Of a DNA stretch of 64,000 nucleotides, positions 46,084-57,707 are shown piece by piece. Under the pieces are notes generated by a model. It was not told where the DNA came from, did no database searches, and saw only the letters and a list, made by a program, of their open reading frames with translations. Every line of letters starts with the position of its first letter. The stretch's first letter is position 1. The DNA comes from Limnanthes douglasii subsp. nivea. Taxonomy: Eukaryota > Streptophyta > Magnoliopsida > Brassicales > Limnanthaceae. The DNA lies in NCBI GenBank assembly GCA_036936605.1, contig JAUPFV010000005.1, forward strand, positions 157,729,195 to 157,793,194, read 5' to 3'. A program made the position numbers and the translations under genes.

Positions 46084-46454
46084 GGTCATTTATATAGAAA
46101 ACATACTTCTCTTATTGTTGAATCCAGTGCATTGTTAGATGGACTAATATTATGCAATTCCAATATTTTGAATCAAGTTGACATAGAAACATATTCTTTG
46201 ATGCTTGTGGAAATATTAAGCTTAGGAATGCCCGTTGGTACCTCACTCTCTTAATTGTTTGTAGTAGAAAACTAATCAAACCACAAATGATTTGACAACA
46301 TATTCAATGAGAACAGAACTTGGCTGCTGACTGGATCGCCAACTGGGTTATTAAAACTAAATCAAAGTGTGAATTTTCTCCAATTCAAACTTCAGCCCTA
46401 CATAAAGCTATCATGCTATTAGAAAGCTTAAATATAGAATACTTAACAAAATGA
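46084..46454 (+). pseudogene. LINE RNase H remnant (U2)
   Basis: GHLYRKHTSLIVESSALLDG at the start and ADWIANWVIKTKS near the end. It would complete the RNase H that breaks off at 44642, 1.44 kb upstream. Confidence 0.7.
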
Positions 46455-46720
46455 CTATAAATAGTGATAGGTCATTGCTAGATTAAGTTTTATATAAAAG
46501 TCACTAACTCAACGTTGGCTGAGCATTCCTAACCTTATTTCCAATTCATTTTCATATTGTTTTGCAGGCACACACATGTACTACAATGGTGGAAATCTCA
46601 ATACTCAAACATTGGACTGTTGAATTAGCATGGAAAACTACTCAAAGAAGATTGAAGAAGCTTAAATTTTAGGACAAAATTTAACAAGTGCAACATGCAT
46701 CTAAATAAACCAAAATTTAA

Positions 46721-49084
46721 GACCTCCATACTGTCTCAAACTATAATACATGCCAAATAGGCCCTATCAATGGATTTGCATGTTTTTTTAAAACAAAATT
46801 AAAGTAAAAACAAAAAGGTTTATAAAAAAACTAATTTGTTGTAAAACTAATTTTTGAAGTGATTTAGGAATTTTACTGTTGAAAAAATAAAACTAGTATT
46901 AAAAAATTCACTATAGAAAAAACTGATTTTCAAATGTTTATTTTTAAAAATAATATATAAAATAATCATTTCAAACATGGTTAGAAATTGTTCTTCTTTT
47001 CAACTTGTATTTATAATATTATAGTATTTAACATTTAATAAAGAATCAATAAAAAATTATAATATATATTTATATAAAAAAAATTCATATTAAACACAAG
47101 TTTACTTCGATCCGTATAAAAAAAAAAATAAGTCATTACGAATACATTTGAAACTAATCGATGTGCACAGCAAAATCCTATATAATATATATGTAATAAT
47201 TTAGTCACTAATTAATGACATGGTTAATCCGACCTAACTTTTCATAATACTATAGAAATTTATGAATTAAAACCTATTGCTTTTGATTTTTAATTCTTTC
47301 AATTTAGGTGAGATACAAAAATATAAAAATAGATAAATTAACAAATATATCAAATAAATAATAATAATTAATTAAATAAATTGGTAAGCACAACAAAAAC
47401 AAGATTTACTCAATTCTAATTTAGTTGTTTTTTTTATTCTTAAAACTTGGATATATATAAAATAGATCAACTAAATGATCGATGGCTACTCAATCCTACT
47501 TCTAATATTTTTTTTTCAAAACATTAATATATATTAAAAAGATTAACTAACGTTGGTAGAAAAGACATGGTTCAACCGAAAAATTGGTTGTAGAAGCGGC
47601 AACATCGTTCGGTTTATTATGAGGATTAGGTTGTCTCTGTCTATGAATTATAAAGAGGATAATTAAACAACTCACTATGGGAGAACACTGGCTAAGATTA
47701 TGATGACACCGATAAAGAAGTGAGAGAGATCAGTGGGAGCAGAAGAGTTATGATAGACTTTGTGGATGTCAAAAGGATGACGAGGGACGACGAGCGGGTA
47801 GCACCATTAAGGACAGTAGAGGCTGCAGACTTCCAATGAGCAATCTGAGGTAGGAGTCCACCGATTCTGATTTCCTACGGTAGCCATTTGATAAATTTGA
47901 TTATTTGACTGGTCGAAAGAACTTTGTTCCTCACGTAGTCTAGACGAAGGTGAGCTGAAAACAAAATATGTTTTATGGAAAGTGAGAATATGGTCCCCTC
48001 TTTCTCTCTTAGTTTATTTTTGTTTTTGTTTTTGTTGGTGAGTGACATATTGTCTTTTACTTTAACTATCAGTCTAATACTAGACCAACTAGTGGAAAAT
48101 CCATGACTAAAATTAAGGTATGCCAAAAAAATTATAGATAAAAAAATCTAACAAAAAATAAATGTATACAAAAATTTACAAAAAATTAAGCTTAATTTGT
48201 ACTAAATTTACATGAAACCTACAAAATTCGTGCTAAATTTGCATGGATAATGAGAATACGAGACCTTAACCGAATACAAGAACGCATTAATTTTATACCT
48301 AATGAAATGATTTAAGAATCAAGAAGGAGTTATATAAGTGATAAGCACAACAAACATTTTACTACATGGTTTAAGTATCAAACATCAGTTAAATAAGTGA
48401 TAAACACAACAAATATTTAACGGCATGGTGAACTAACTAAGTCAATAGGTCATTTATATAGAAAACATACTTCTCTTATTGTTGAATCCAGTGCATTGTT
48501 AGATGGACTAATATTATGCAATTCCAATATTTTGAATCAAGTTGACATAGAAACATATTCTTTGATGCTTGGGGAAATATTAAGCTTAGGAATGCCCGTT
48601 GGTACCTCACTCTCTTAATTGTTTGTAGTAGAAAACTAATCAAACCACAAATGATTTGACAACATATTCAATGAGAACAGAACTTGGCTGCTGACTGGAT
48701 CGCCAACTGGGTTATTAAAACTAAATCAAAGCGTGAATTTTCTCCAATTCAAACTTCAGGCCTCCATAAAGCTATCATGCTATTAGAAAGCTTAAATATA
48801 GAATACTTAACAAAATGACTATAAATAGTGATAGGTCATTGCTAGATTAAGTTTTATATAAAAGTCACTAACTCAACGTTGGCTGAGCATTCCTAACCTT
48901 ATTTCCAATTCATTTTCATATTGTTTTGCAGGCACACACATGTACTACAATGGTGGAAATCTCAATACTCAAATATTGGACTGTTGAATTAGCATGGAAA
49001 ACTACTCAAAGAAGATTGAAGAAGCTTAAATTTTAGGACAAAATTCAACAAGTGCAACATGCATCTATATAAACCAAAATTTAA
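46721..49084. repeat. Tandem-array unit U3 (complete, 2364 bp)
   Basis: A complete unit with the same internal order as U1. The ATL-like fragment runs from 47886 down to about 47550, the RNase H remnant is at 48448-48818 and the exon-like piece starts at 48932. Confidence 0.92.
47550..47886 (-). pseudogene. ATL-like N-terminal fragment (U3)
   Basis: Starts at the ATG 47886; near-identical to U1/U2 copies with the same disabling stop. Confidence 0.7.
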
Positions 49085-50471
49085 GACCTGCATACTGTCT
49101 CAAACTATAATACATAACAAATAGGCCCTACCAATGGATTTGCATGTTTTTTGAAAACAAAATTAAAGTAAAAACAAAAAGGTTTATAAAAAAACTAATT
49201 TGTTGTAAAACTAATTTTTGAAGTGATTTAGGAATTTTACTGTTGAAAAAATAAAACTAGTATTAAAAAATTCACTATAGAAAAAACTGATTTTCAAATG
49301 TTTATTTTTAAAAATAATATATAAAATAATCATTTCAAACATGGTTAGAAATTGTTCTTCTTTTCAACTTGTATTTATAATATTATAGTATTTAACATTT
49401 AATAAAGAATCAATAAAAAATTATAATATTTATTTATATAAAAAAATTCATATTAAACACAAGTTTACTTCGATCCGTATAAAAAAAAAATAAGTCATTA
49501 CGAATACATTTGAAACTAATCGATGTGCACAGCAAAACCCTATATAATATATATGTAATAATTTAGTCACTAATTAATGACATGGTTAACCGAACTAACT
49601 TTTCATAATACTATTGAAATTTATGAATTAAAACCTATTGCTTTTGATTTTTAATTCTTTCAATTTAGGTGAGATACAAAAATATAAAAATAGATAAATT
49701 AACAAATATATCAAATAAATAATAATAATTAATTAAATAAATTGGTAAGCACAACAAAAACAAGATTTACTCAATTCTAATTTAGTTGTTTTTTTTATTC
49801 TTAAAACTTGGATATATATAAAATAGATCAACTAAATGATCGATGGCTACTCAATCCTACTTCTAATATTTTTTTTCAAAACATTAATATATATTAAAAA
49901 GATTAACTAACGTTGGTAGAAAAGACATGGTTCAACCGAAAAATTGGTTGTAGAAGCGGCAACATCGTTCGGTTTATTATGAGGACTAGGTTGTCTCTGT
50001 CTATGAATTATAAAGAGGATAATTAAACAACTCAGTATGGGAGAACACTGGCTAAGATTATGATGACACCGATAAAGAAGTGAGAGAGATCAGTGGGAGC
50101 AGAAGAGTTATGATAGACTTTGTGGATGTCAAAAGGATGATGACGGACGACGAGCGGGTAGCACCATTAAGGACAGTAGAGGCTGCAGACTTCCAATGAG
50201 CAATCTGAGGTAGGAGTCCACCGATTCTGATTTCCTACGGTAGCCATTTGATAAATTTGATTATTTGACTGGTCGAAAGAACTTTGTTCCTCACGTAGTC
50301 TAGACGAAGGTGAGGTGAAAACAAAATATGTTTTATGGAAAGTAAGAATATGGTTCCCTCTTTCTCTCTTACTTTATTTTTGTTTTTGTTTTTGTTGGTG
50401 AGTGACATATTGTCTTTTACTTTAACTATGAGTCTAATACTAGACCAACTAGTGGAAAATCCATGACTAAA
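49085..50471. repeat. Tandem-array unit U4 (3' half deleted)
   Basis: The unit is near-identical to U3 up to CCATGACTAAAA (50470), then jumps straight to offset about 85 of the next unit (CAAAAAGG). About 1.05 kb, including the RNase H remnant and the exon-like piece, is missing. A few shared A residues at the junction fit end joining. Confidence 0.88.
49905..50246 (-). pseudogene. ATL-like N-terminal fragment (U4)
   Basis: Starts at the ATG 50246; near-identical to U3 and equally broken. Confidence 0.7.
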
Positions 50472-52515
50472 ACAAAAAGGTTTAGAAAAAAACTAATTTG
50501 TTTTAAAACTAATTTTTGAAGTGATTTTGGAATTTTACTGTTGAAAAACTAGTATTAAAAAATTCAATTTAGAAAAAACTGATTTTCAAATGTTTATTTT
50601 TTAAAATAATATATAAAATACTCATTTCAAACATGGTTAGAAATTGTTTTTCTTCTCAACTTGTATTTATAATATTATAGTATTTAATTAAATAATCAAT
50701 AAAAAATTAAAATATTTATTAATAAAAAGAAATTCATATTAAACCAAAGTTTACTTTGGTCCGTATAAAAAATATAAATTTGTCATTACTCATATACATG
50801 AAACTAATCGATGTGCACAGCAAAACCCTATATGATATATATGTAATAATTTAGACACTAATTAATGACATAGTTAATCCGAACTAACTTTTTATAGTAT
50901 TAATTTATGTATTAAAACCTATTGCTTTTTATTTTTAATTCTTTCTATTTAGGTGAGATAAAAAAATTGATAAAATACAAATATATCAAATAAATAATAA
51001 TAATTAATTAAATAAATTGGTAAACACAACAAAAACAAGATCACTTAATTGTTTACTCAATTCTAATTCAGTGGTTTGTTTTATTCTTAAAACATTGATC
51101 AACTAAATGATTGATGACTACTCAATCTCATTTCTACTGTTTTTATTTGTTTTTTATCTAATATATGTATATGAAAAAGATTAACTAACGCTGGTAGAAA
51201 AGATATGGTTCAATCGAATCATTGGTTGTAGAAGTGGCAACATCGTTCATTTTATTATTAGGACGAGGTTGTCTTCGTCTATGGGTTATAAAGAGGATGA
51301 TTGAACAACTCACTATGGTGAGAACACTGGCTAGGATTATGATGAAAACGATGAAGAAGTGAGAGAGAGATCAGTGGGAGCAGAAGAGTTATGATAGACT
51401 CTATGGATGTTAAAAAGGTGAAGATGGACGACGAGCGGGTAGCACATTAAAGGGAAGTAGAGGCTGCATACTTCCAGTGAGCAATCTGCCGTAGGAGTCC
51501 ACCGATACTGATTTCCTAAGGTATCCATTTGATTAATTTGATTATCAGACTGGTCGAAAGAACTTTGTTCCTCAGTGTAGTTTAGACGAAGGTGAGGTGA
51601 AAGTAAAATATGTTTTATGGAAAGTGAGAATATGGTCCATCTCTCTCTCTTATTTTATTTATGTATTTGTTTTTGTTGATGAGTGTCCTTTACTTTAACT
51701 ATCAGTCTAATACTAGACCAACTAGTGACAAATCTATGACTAAAATTAAGGGTATGCCAAAAACTTTATAGATAAAAAAATCTAACAAAAAATAAATGTA
51801 CACAAAAATTTGCAAACAATTAAGCTTAAATTATGCTAAATTTACATGAAACCTACGAAATTCGTGCCAAATTTGCATGGATAATGAGAATACGACACCT
51901 TAACCAAATACTAGAGCGCATTAATTTTATACCTAATGAAATGATTTAAGCATCAAGAAGCAGTTATATAAGTGATAAGCACAACAAGCATTTAACTACA
52001 TGGTTTAAGTATCAAACATCAGTTAAATGAGTGACAAGCACAACAAATATTTAATTGCATGGTGAACTAACTAAGTCAATAGGTCATTTATATGGAAAAC
52101 ATACTTCTCTTATTGTTGAATCCGGTGCATTGTTAGATGGACTAATATTATGCAATTCCAATATTGTAAATCAAGTTGACATATAAACACATTTTTTGAT
52201 GCTTGTAGAAATATTAAACTTAGGCATGTCCGCTGGTACTTCACTCTCTTAATTATTTGTAGTAGAAAACTAAATAAACCACAAATGATTATAAAACATA
52301 TTCACTGAGAACAGAACTTGGCTGCTGACTGGATCGTCAAATAGATTATTAAAACTAAATCAAAGTGTGAATTTTCTCCAGTTCAAACTCAGCCCCACTT
52401 AAAGCTATCATGCTATTAGAAAACTTCAATATAAAATACTTAACAAAATGACTATAAATAGTGATGTGTCATTGCAGATTAAGTTTTATACAAAAGTCCT
52501 TAACTCAACATTGCA
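50472..52515. repeat. Tandem-array unit U5 (diverged; 3' end deleted)
   Basis: Clearly more diverged than U1-U4. RNase H remnant at 52079-52449. Near 52500-52530 a duplicated TTGCAGATTAAGTTTT marks a junction where about 350 bases, including the exon-like piece and the start of the next unit, are missing. Confidence 0.85.
51190..51528 (-). pseudogene. ATL-like N-terminal fragment (U5)
   Basis: MDTLGNQYRWTPTADCSLEV from the ATG at 51528, then CSLYFPLMCYPLVV: two positions of the CPQW motif are changed, and a stop follows after 63 codons within the membrane segment. Confidence 0.7.
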
Positions 52516-53248
52516 GATTAAGTTTTTATACAACATTTGATTTTGAAATTTTAATTTGGAAAAATAAAACTAGTTTTTAAAAATTCAATTTAAAAAAAAT
52601 GATTTTCAAATGTTTATTTTTAAAAATAATATATAAAATATTCATTTGAAAAATCATTTAAAAATTGATTTTCTTCTCAACTTGTATTTATAATATTACA
52701 GTATTTAACATTTAATTTAATTGATAATTGAAAAATATTATAATATTTAATAATAAAAAGAATTAATGTAAATAAAAATTTACTTCTATCCGTATAAAAA
52801 ATATAAATTAATTATTACTAATACACATGAAACTAATCGATAGGCAAAACAAAACCCTTTAATTTATATACAAGTAATGGATATAATAATTTAGTCACTA
52901 ATTACTGACATGATTAATCCGAACTAACATTTTAATAAATACTAAGAAATTTACGAATTGAAATACTATTGTTTCTCATTTTTAATTCTCTCTAAATAGA
53001 CGAGATAAAAAATAAAAAAATAAAAAAATATATCAAATAAATAATAATAATTAAATAAATAAATTGGTAAACACAACAACAAAACAAGATCAGTTAATTG
53101 GTTACTCAATTCTATTTCAGCTCCTTTTTTTTATTCTTAAAACATTGATATATATATATAAAATAGATCGACTAAATGATCGTTGGTTACTCAATTTCAT
53201 TTCTACTGTTTTTTATTTGTTTTTTATTTTTCAAAACATTAATATATA

Positions 53249-53605
53249 TTAAAAATATTTACTAACATTGGTAGAAAATATATATGGTTCGACCGGAGAA
53301 TTGTTGGTCGAAGCGGTAGCATCGTCTAGTTCATTATCAAGATGGGGTTGTCTCCGTCTATGGATTATAAAAAAGACGATTAAACAACTCAATATAATGA
53401 GAACGCGGGCTAGGATTATGATGAAAACGATGAAGAAGTTAGAGAGCTCTGTGGGAGTAGAAGATGTATGATAGAATTTGTGGATGTTGAAAGGATGAAG
53501 ATGGACGACGGGCGGATAGCACCATTGAGGACAATAGAGGCTGCAGACTTCTAGTGAGCAATCTGTGGTAGGAGTCCATCGATTCTGATTTCCTACTGTA
53601 GCCAT
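53249..53605 (-). pseudogene. ATL-like fragment with open frame (U6, 118 codons)
   Basis: From the ATG at 53605 the frame is open for 118 codons: MATVGNQNRWTPTTDC, then CSLEVCSLYCPQWCY, a Pro/His loop, a hydrophobic helix of about 22 residues (FFIVFIIILARVLIILSCLI), basic residues HRRRQ, and an acidic/Ser linker to VEPYIF. This is the complete pre-RING part of an ATL51/52/54-type ligase. The RING-H2 finger that should bind the E2 enzyme is absent; the frame ends at a stop at 53249. It could in principle make a membrane peptide without ligase function, but there is no evidence of expression. Confidence 0.75.
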
Positions 53606-54083
53606 TTGATTATTTTGATTATCTGACCGGTCGAGAGAACTTTGTTCTTTAGTGTAGTCTAGACAAAGGTGAGGTGAAAGCAAAATATGTTTTATAGAAA
53701 TTGAGAATATGGTCCATCTCCCTCTCTTACTTTATTTTTGTTTTAGTTGGTGAGTGACATATTGTTCTTTACTTTAACTATTAGTCTAGTACTAGACCAA
53801 ATAGTGGTAGATCCATGAATAAAATTGAGGGTATGCCAAAAACGTTATAGATAAAAAAATATAACAAAAAATAAATGTACAAAAAAAATTCCAAAAAATA
53901 AGCTAAATTTGTGCTAATTTTACACGAAACCTACGAAATTCGTGCCAAATTTGCACGGATAATAAGAATACGACACATTAACCAAATACTAGAACGTATT
54001 AATTTATATCTAATGACATGATTTAAGCATCAAGAAGCAGTTATATAAATGATAAGCACAACAAACATTTAACTACACGGTTT

Positions 54084-54640
54084 AAGCACCAAACATCAAT
54101 TAAAAAAGTGATAAGCACAACAAAGATTTAACTGCATGGTGAACTAACTAACTCAATAGGTCATTTATATGGAAAACATACTTCTCTTATTGTTGAATCC
54201 AACAAAGATTTAACTGCATGGTGAACTAACTAACTCAATAGGTCATTTATATGGAAAACATACTTCTCTTATTGTTGAATCTAGGGCATTGCTAGATAGA
54301 CTAAGGCATTGCTAGATGGACTAATATTTTGCGATTCCAATAATTTAAATCAAGTTGATATAGAAACTTATTATTTGATATTTGTAGAAATGTTAAGCTT
54401 AGGCATGTCTGCTGGTACCTCATTCAATAAATTTTTTGTTGTATAAAACTAATCAAAGCATAAATGACTTTAACACATATTGACCGAGAATATAACTCGG
54501 CTGTTGACTGGATCACCAAATGAGTTATTAAAACTAAATCAAAGTGTGAATTTTCCCCATTTCAAAATCCAGCCCCACTTAAAGCTATCATACTATTAGA
54601 AAGCTTAAATATAGAATACTTGAGAGTAACAAAATGACTA
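54084..54640 (+). pseudogene. LINE RNase H remnant (U6)
   Basis: GHLYGKHTSLIVESRALLD, then DGLIFCDSNNLNQVDIET and CSAGTSFNKFFVV-like text in shifting frames, with the 76-bp duplication at its start. It retains the Gly of LYGK, altered to Arg in U1-U3, so it is closer to the LINE ancestor. Confidence 0.65.
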
Positions 54641-54735
54641 TAAATAGTGATGGGTCATTGCAGATTAAGTTTTATATTAAAGTCACTAAGTTAACGTTGG
54701 CAAGAGTAATCCTAACCTTATTTCCAATTTTGCAG

Positions 54736-54855
54736 GCACACACATATACTATAGTGGTGGAAATCTCAATGCTAAAACATTGGACTCCCGAATTAGCATG
54801 GGAAACTACTCAGGGAAAATTGAAGAATCGTAAATTTTTGGATAAAATTCAATAA
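54736..54855 (+). other. Exon-like segment (U6)
   Basis: After a TTTTGCAG acceptor the frame reads AHTYTIVVEISMLKHWTPEL and ends NRKFLDKIQ before a stop. It is open where U1-U3 have a TAG. Protein family not recognised. Confidence 0.45.
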
Positions 54856-55198
54856 GTGCAAAAGGCATCTATGTAAACCAAAATTTGAGACCTCAATACT
54901 GCCTCAAACTGTAATACTTGCCAAATTGGCTCTATCAATATATTAACATGTTTGTTGAAGACAAAATTAAAGAAAAACATAAATATTTAGAAAATAAAAT
55001 GTTTTGTTGTAAAACTGATTTTTAAGTGATTTTGAAATTTTTATATTGAAAAAATAAAACTTGTTTTTAAGAATTGAATCTAAAGAAAACTGATTTTCAA
55101 ATGTTTATTTTAACAATAATATTTAAATAATCATTTCAAAAATCATTTAGAAATTGATTTTTTGTCGTATTTATAATATTACATTAGATAGCATTTAA

Positions 55199-56038
55199 GG
55201 ACAACCCTAAATCAAGACCCGTTTTGGCTATGATGAGACCCATTATACTTTGACTATAAGAAGATCTCAAATTTTACTAAAACACCCTTAATCTATAAAA
55301 CATTTTCAGCCCACTGTCTCTTCTCTCTCCCCTCTCTTCTCTATTTCTAATTCCGATGAAAACTATATCTCCTCTCTCCTCTCTTCTCTCTCCCCTCTCT
55401 CCTCTCTTTTCTCTTATGTATCTCTCTAATTCCGATGAAAAGTGTGGATCATATATAACTAACACATAGAAATTCACAAAAGAAAAAAAATTAAATTAAA
55501 ACACAACTGAATTTTAATTATTAAAATTCAATCAAACAAACAAATTATTTCGATATAAATTCTTAATTCTCTTTATCTCTTTCTATCCTCTTTGTTTTTT
55601 TTATAATAAAACAACTGAGGATAAAAACTTACATTACATAGCTTTCGTAGTGTATAAATACAAAAGTTATCTAGTACTTGAATACGATTCAAATTTTCAA
55701 CCAACAATTACAAAACTTTTGGGAAGAAGCCAATCGCACAATGAACCTATACCCAACCGTAAAGTTTCACAAGTAGATATTAAAACATAATTAAAAAATA
55801 GAGAGAAGTTTGGTTAGAGAAGAGGAAGAAAATTGTTAGATTTTAATGTAATTCATTCTTTGGGTATTAGATTAGTTTTAAATAAAAGTTTTGTCCAAGA
55901 AGAAGAAGAGAATTGTTAGATTTTTGGTTGAAAAGTTGTTTTATATGATGGGTAAAATGATAACTTTACATAAAATAAAATAAAAAATTTGATTTAGAGT
56001 CTCATTATGCCCAAATGGGGCTGTATATAACATTGCCC
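55199..56038. mobile_element. 840-bp non-autonomous TIR element (MULE-type)
   Basis: The ends are imperfect inverted repeats of about 45 bp sharing GG(A/G)CAA, a CCC(G/A)TTTTGGC-like block and ATGAGAC. The flanks AGCATTTAA (55190-55198) and AACATTTTA (56039-56047) match at 7 of 9 positions, and the uninterrupted units have AACATTTAA there, supporting a 9-bp duplication and thus a Mutator-type origin. It contains a long TCTC-rich pyrimidine tract (55316-55425) and its near-mirror, but no gene. Confidence 0.7.
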
Positions 56039-56509
56039 AACATTTTATAGATAATTAAAAGATATTATAATATTTACAAATAAAAAAATGATATAAATAA
56101 AAATTTACTTCCATCCGTATAAAAAATATACATTAGTTATTACCAGTATCTTTGAAACTAATCGATATGCAAAACAAAACAATTTATGATATCTAGCTAA
56201 TTGATATAATAATTTAGTCACTAACTAATGACATAATAAAATCATAATTAAATATTAAAAAATACTAAAAAAATTACAATTGAAAACCTATTGCTTTTAA
56301 TTTTTAATTCTTTCTATTTAGGTGACATAAAAAAAACTTAACAAATATATCAAATAAATAATAAAAATTAAATAAATAAATTGGTAAAAAAAATAAGATC
56401 ACTTAAAATATTGATATCATTGGTTATTCAATCCCATTTTGTATTGTTTTTTTATTTTTTAATATATATATATATATATGTATATATATATTAAAAATAT
56501 TAACTAAAT

Positions 56510-56835
56510 ATTGGTAGAAAAGACAGATGGTTCGACTGAAAAATTGGTGGTGGAAGTGGTAACATCGTTCGGTTCATTATCAGGACAGGGTTGTTTCCGT
56601 CTATGGATTATAAAGATGACCTTAAACAACTCAAACGATGGTCAGGATTATGATGACAACTTTGAGGAAGTGAGAGAGATCGGTGGGAGAAGAAGAGTTA
56701 TGATAGATTTTGTGGGTGTTGAAAGGATGAGGCTTGACGACGGGTGAGTAGCACAATTGAGGACAGTAGAGACGGCAGACTTCGAGTGAGCAATCTATAG
56801 GTATTTCAATCAATCGAGAGGGTAAGGTGAAGGAA
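56510..56835 (-). pseudogene. ATL-like N-terminal fragment (U7)
   Basis: IDCSLEVCRLYCPQLCYSPV and a hydrophobic FLKVVIIILTIV are recognisable, but the start-codon region is replaced and the frame ends in the membrane helix. Confidence 0.65.
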
Positions 56836-57223
56836 AATATGTTTTTATAGAAAGTGAGAATATGGTCCACTCTCTCTTACTATATTTTTGTTTTTGTTTT
56901 TATTTTTGTTGGTGATTGACATATTGTTGCTTGCTTTAACTATTTGTCTAGTACTAGACCAACCAGTGGCAGGTCCATGACTAAAATCAAGGGTATGCCA
57001 AAAACTTTTAGGTAAAAAAGTCTAACCAAAAAATAAACGTACAAAAATATCCGCAAAACAATTATACTAAAATTGTGCTAAATTTACACGAAACCTACGA
57101 AATTTGTGCCAAATTTGCACGGATAATGAGAATACGAGACCTTAACCAAATACTCGAACGCATTAATTTATACCTAACGATATGGTTTAAGCATAAAAAA
57201 CAGTTATATAAATGATAAGCATA

Positions 57224-57255
57224 ACCCACGGTGCAAAATACTTGTGTTTTTTCAT
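57224..57255. other. Short piece resembling MULE interior
   Basis: ACGGTGCAAAATACTTGTG followed by a T tract resembles the end of the MULE motif array at 11272-11300. It sits between the array and the LTR. Confidence 0.25.
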
Positions 57256-57619
57256 TGATAGGATCATAATATATTAGAATTAGATTTAAAGAGCATTTCA
57301 GATTTCTTTTAAAGGGTATTTCAGACTATTAACAAAAATAATGATTAGTAAGTGGTGTGCCTAGCATAGTAAGCTAAGTGCTTGCTTCATCTTAAGTTGG
57401 GCCTCCAAATCCACCTAATTGTCCCGAATATATGAACCGACCTTGTTAGCCTATATATATTCTAAATCTTATAAATAGTGTAAAAAACATCATTTGAGGG
57501 GGTGAGTATAATTCTCTCTCGTAAATATATGAAATATAACACATTTATTCTCGCTCTATACTCCATAACAAATCTAACACATTCTAGAAATACTCTTTCA
57601 TCAGTTTGTACCTTCATCA
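57256..57619 (+). repeat. 5' LTR of second element (364 bp, inferred)
   Basis: Starts TGATAGGATC and ends CTTCATCA just before GATTGGCGACCGCAGTGGGA (primer region), paralleling TGATATG...CTCATCA of the first element. A TATA-like CCTATATATA lies at 57450. The start is inferred from the TG...CA rule because the other LTR is not in view. Confidence 0.6.
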
Positions 57620-57707
57620 GATTGGCGACCGCAGTGGGAGCGTGAGGTGTCTGAATAGCTTTATTCGTTACCATAATTGCATATCGTACTTCAGAATTCT
57701 TTGAGGC

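Larger units (their letters stand above)
44643..46720. repeat. Tandem-array unit U2 (lacks first 264 bases)
   Basis: Corresponds to unit offset 264 onwards (compare 444-2537). The junction with the LINE lies at TTATTC/TTTTCAACTTG. Confidence 0.9.
52516..54888. repeat. Tandem-array unit U6 (diverged)
   Basis: An older unit with the best-preserved ATL-like frame and exon-like frame. A 76-bp direct duplication inside the RNase H remnant (about 54128-54203 and 54204-54280) is unique to this unit. Confidence 0.85.
54889..57223. repeat. Tandem-array unit U7 (diverged, interrupted, 3' truncated)
   Basis: The last unit of the array. An 840-bp element is inserted at 55199-56038. The unit stops at about 57223, before its RNase H part, where other sequence and the second LTR element begin. 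Confidence 0.8.
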
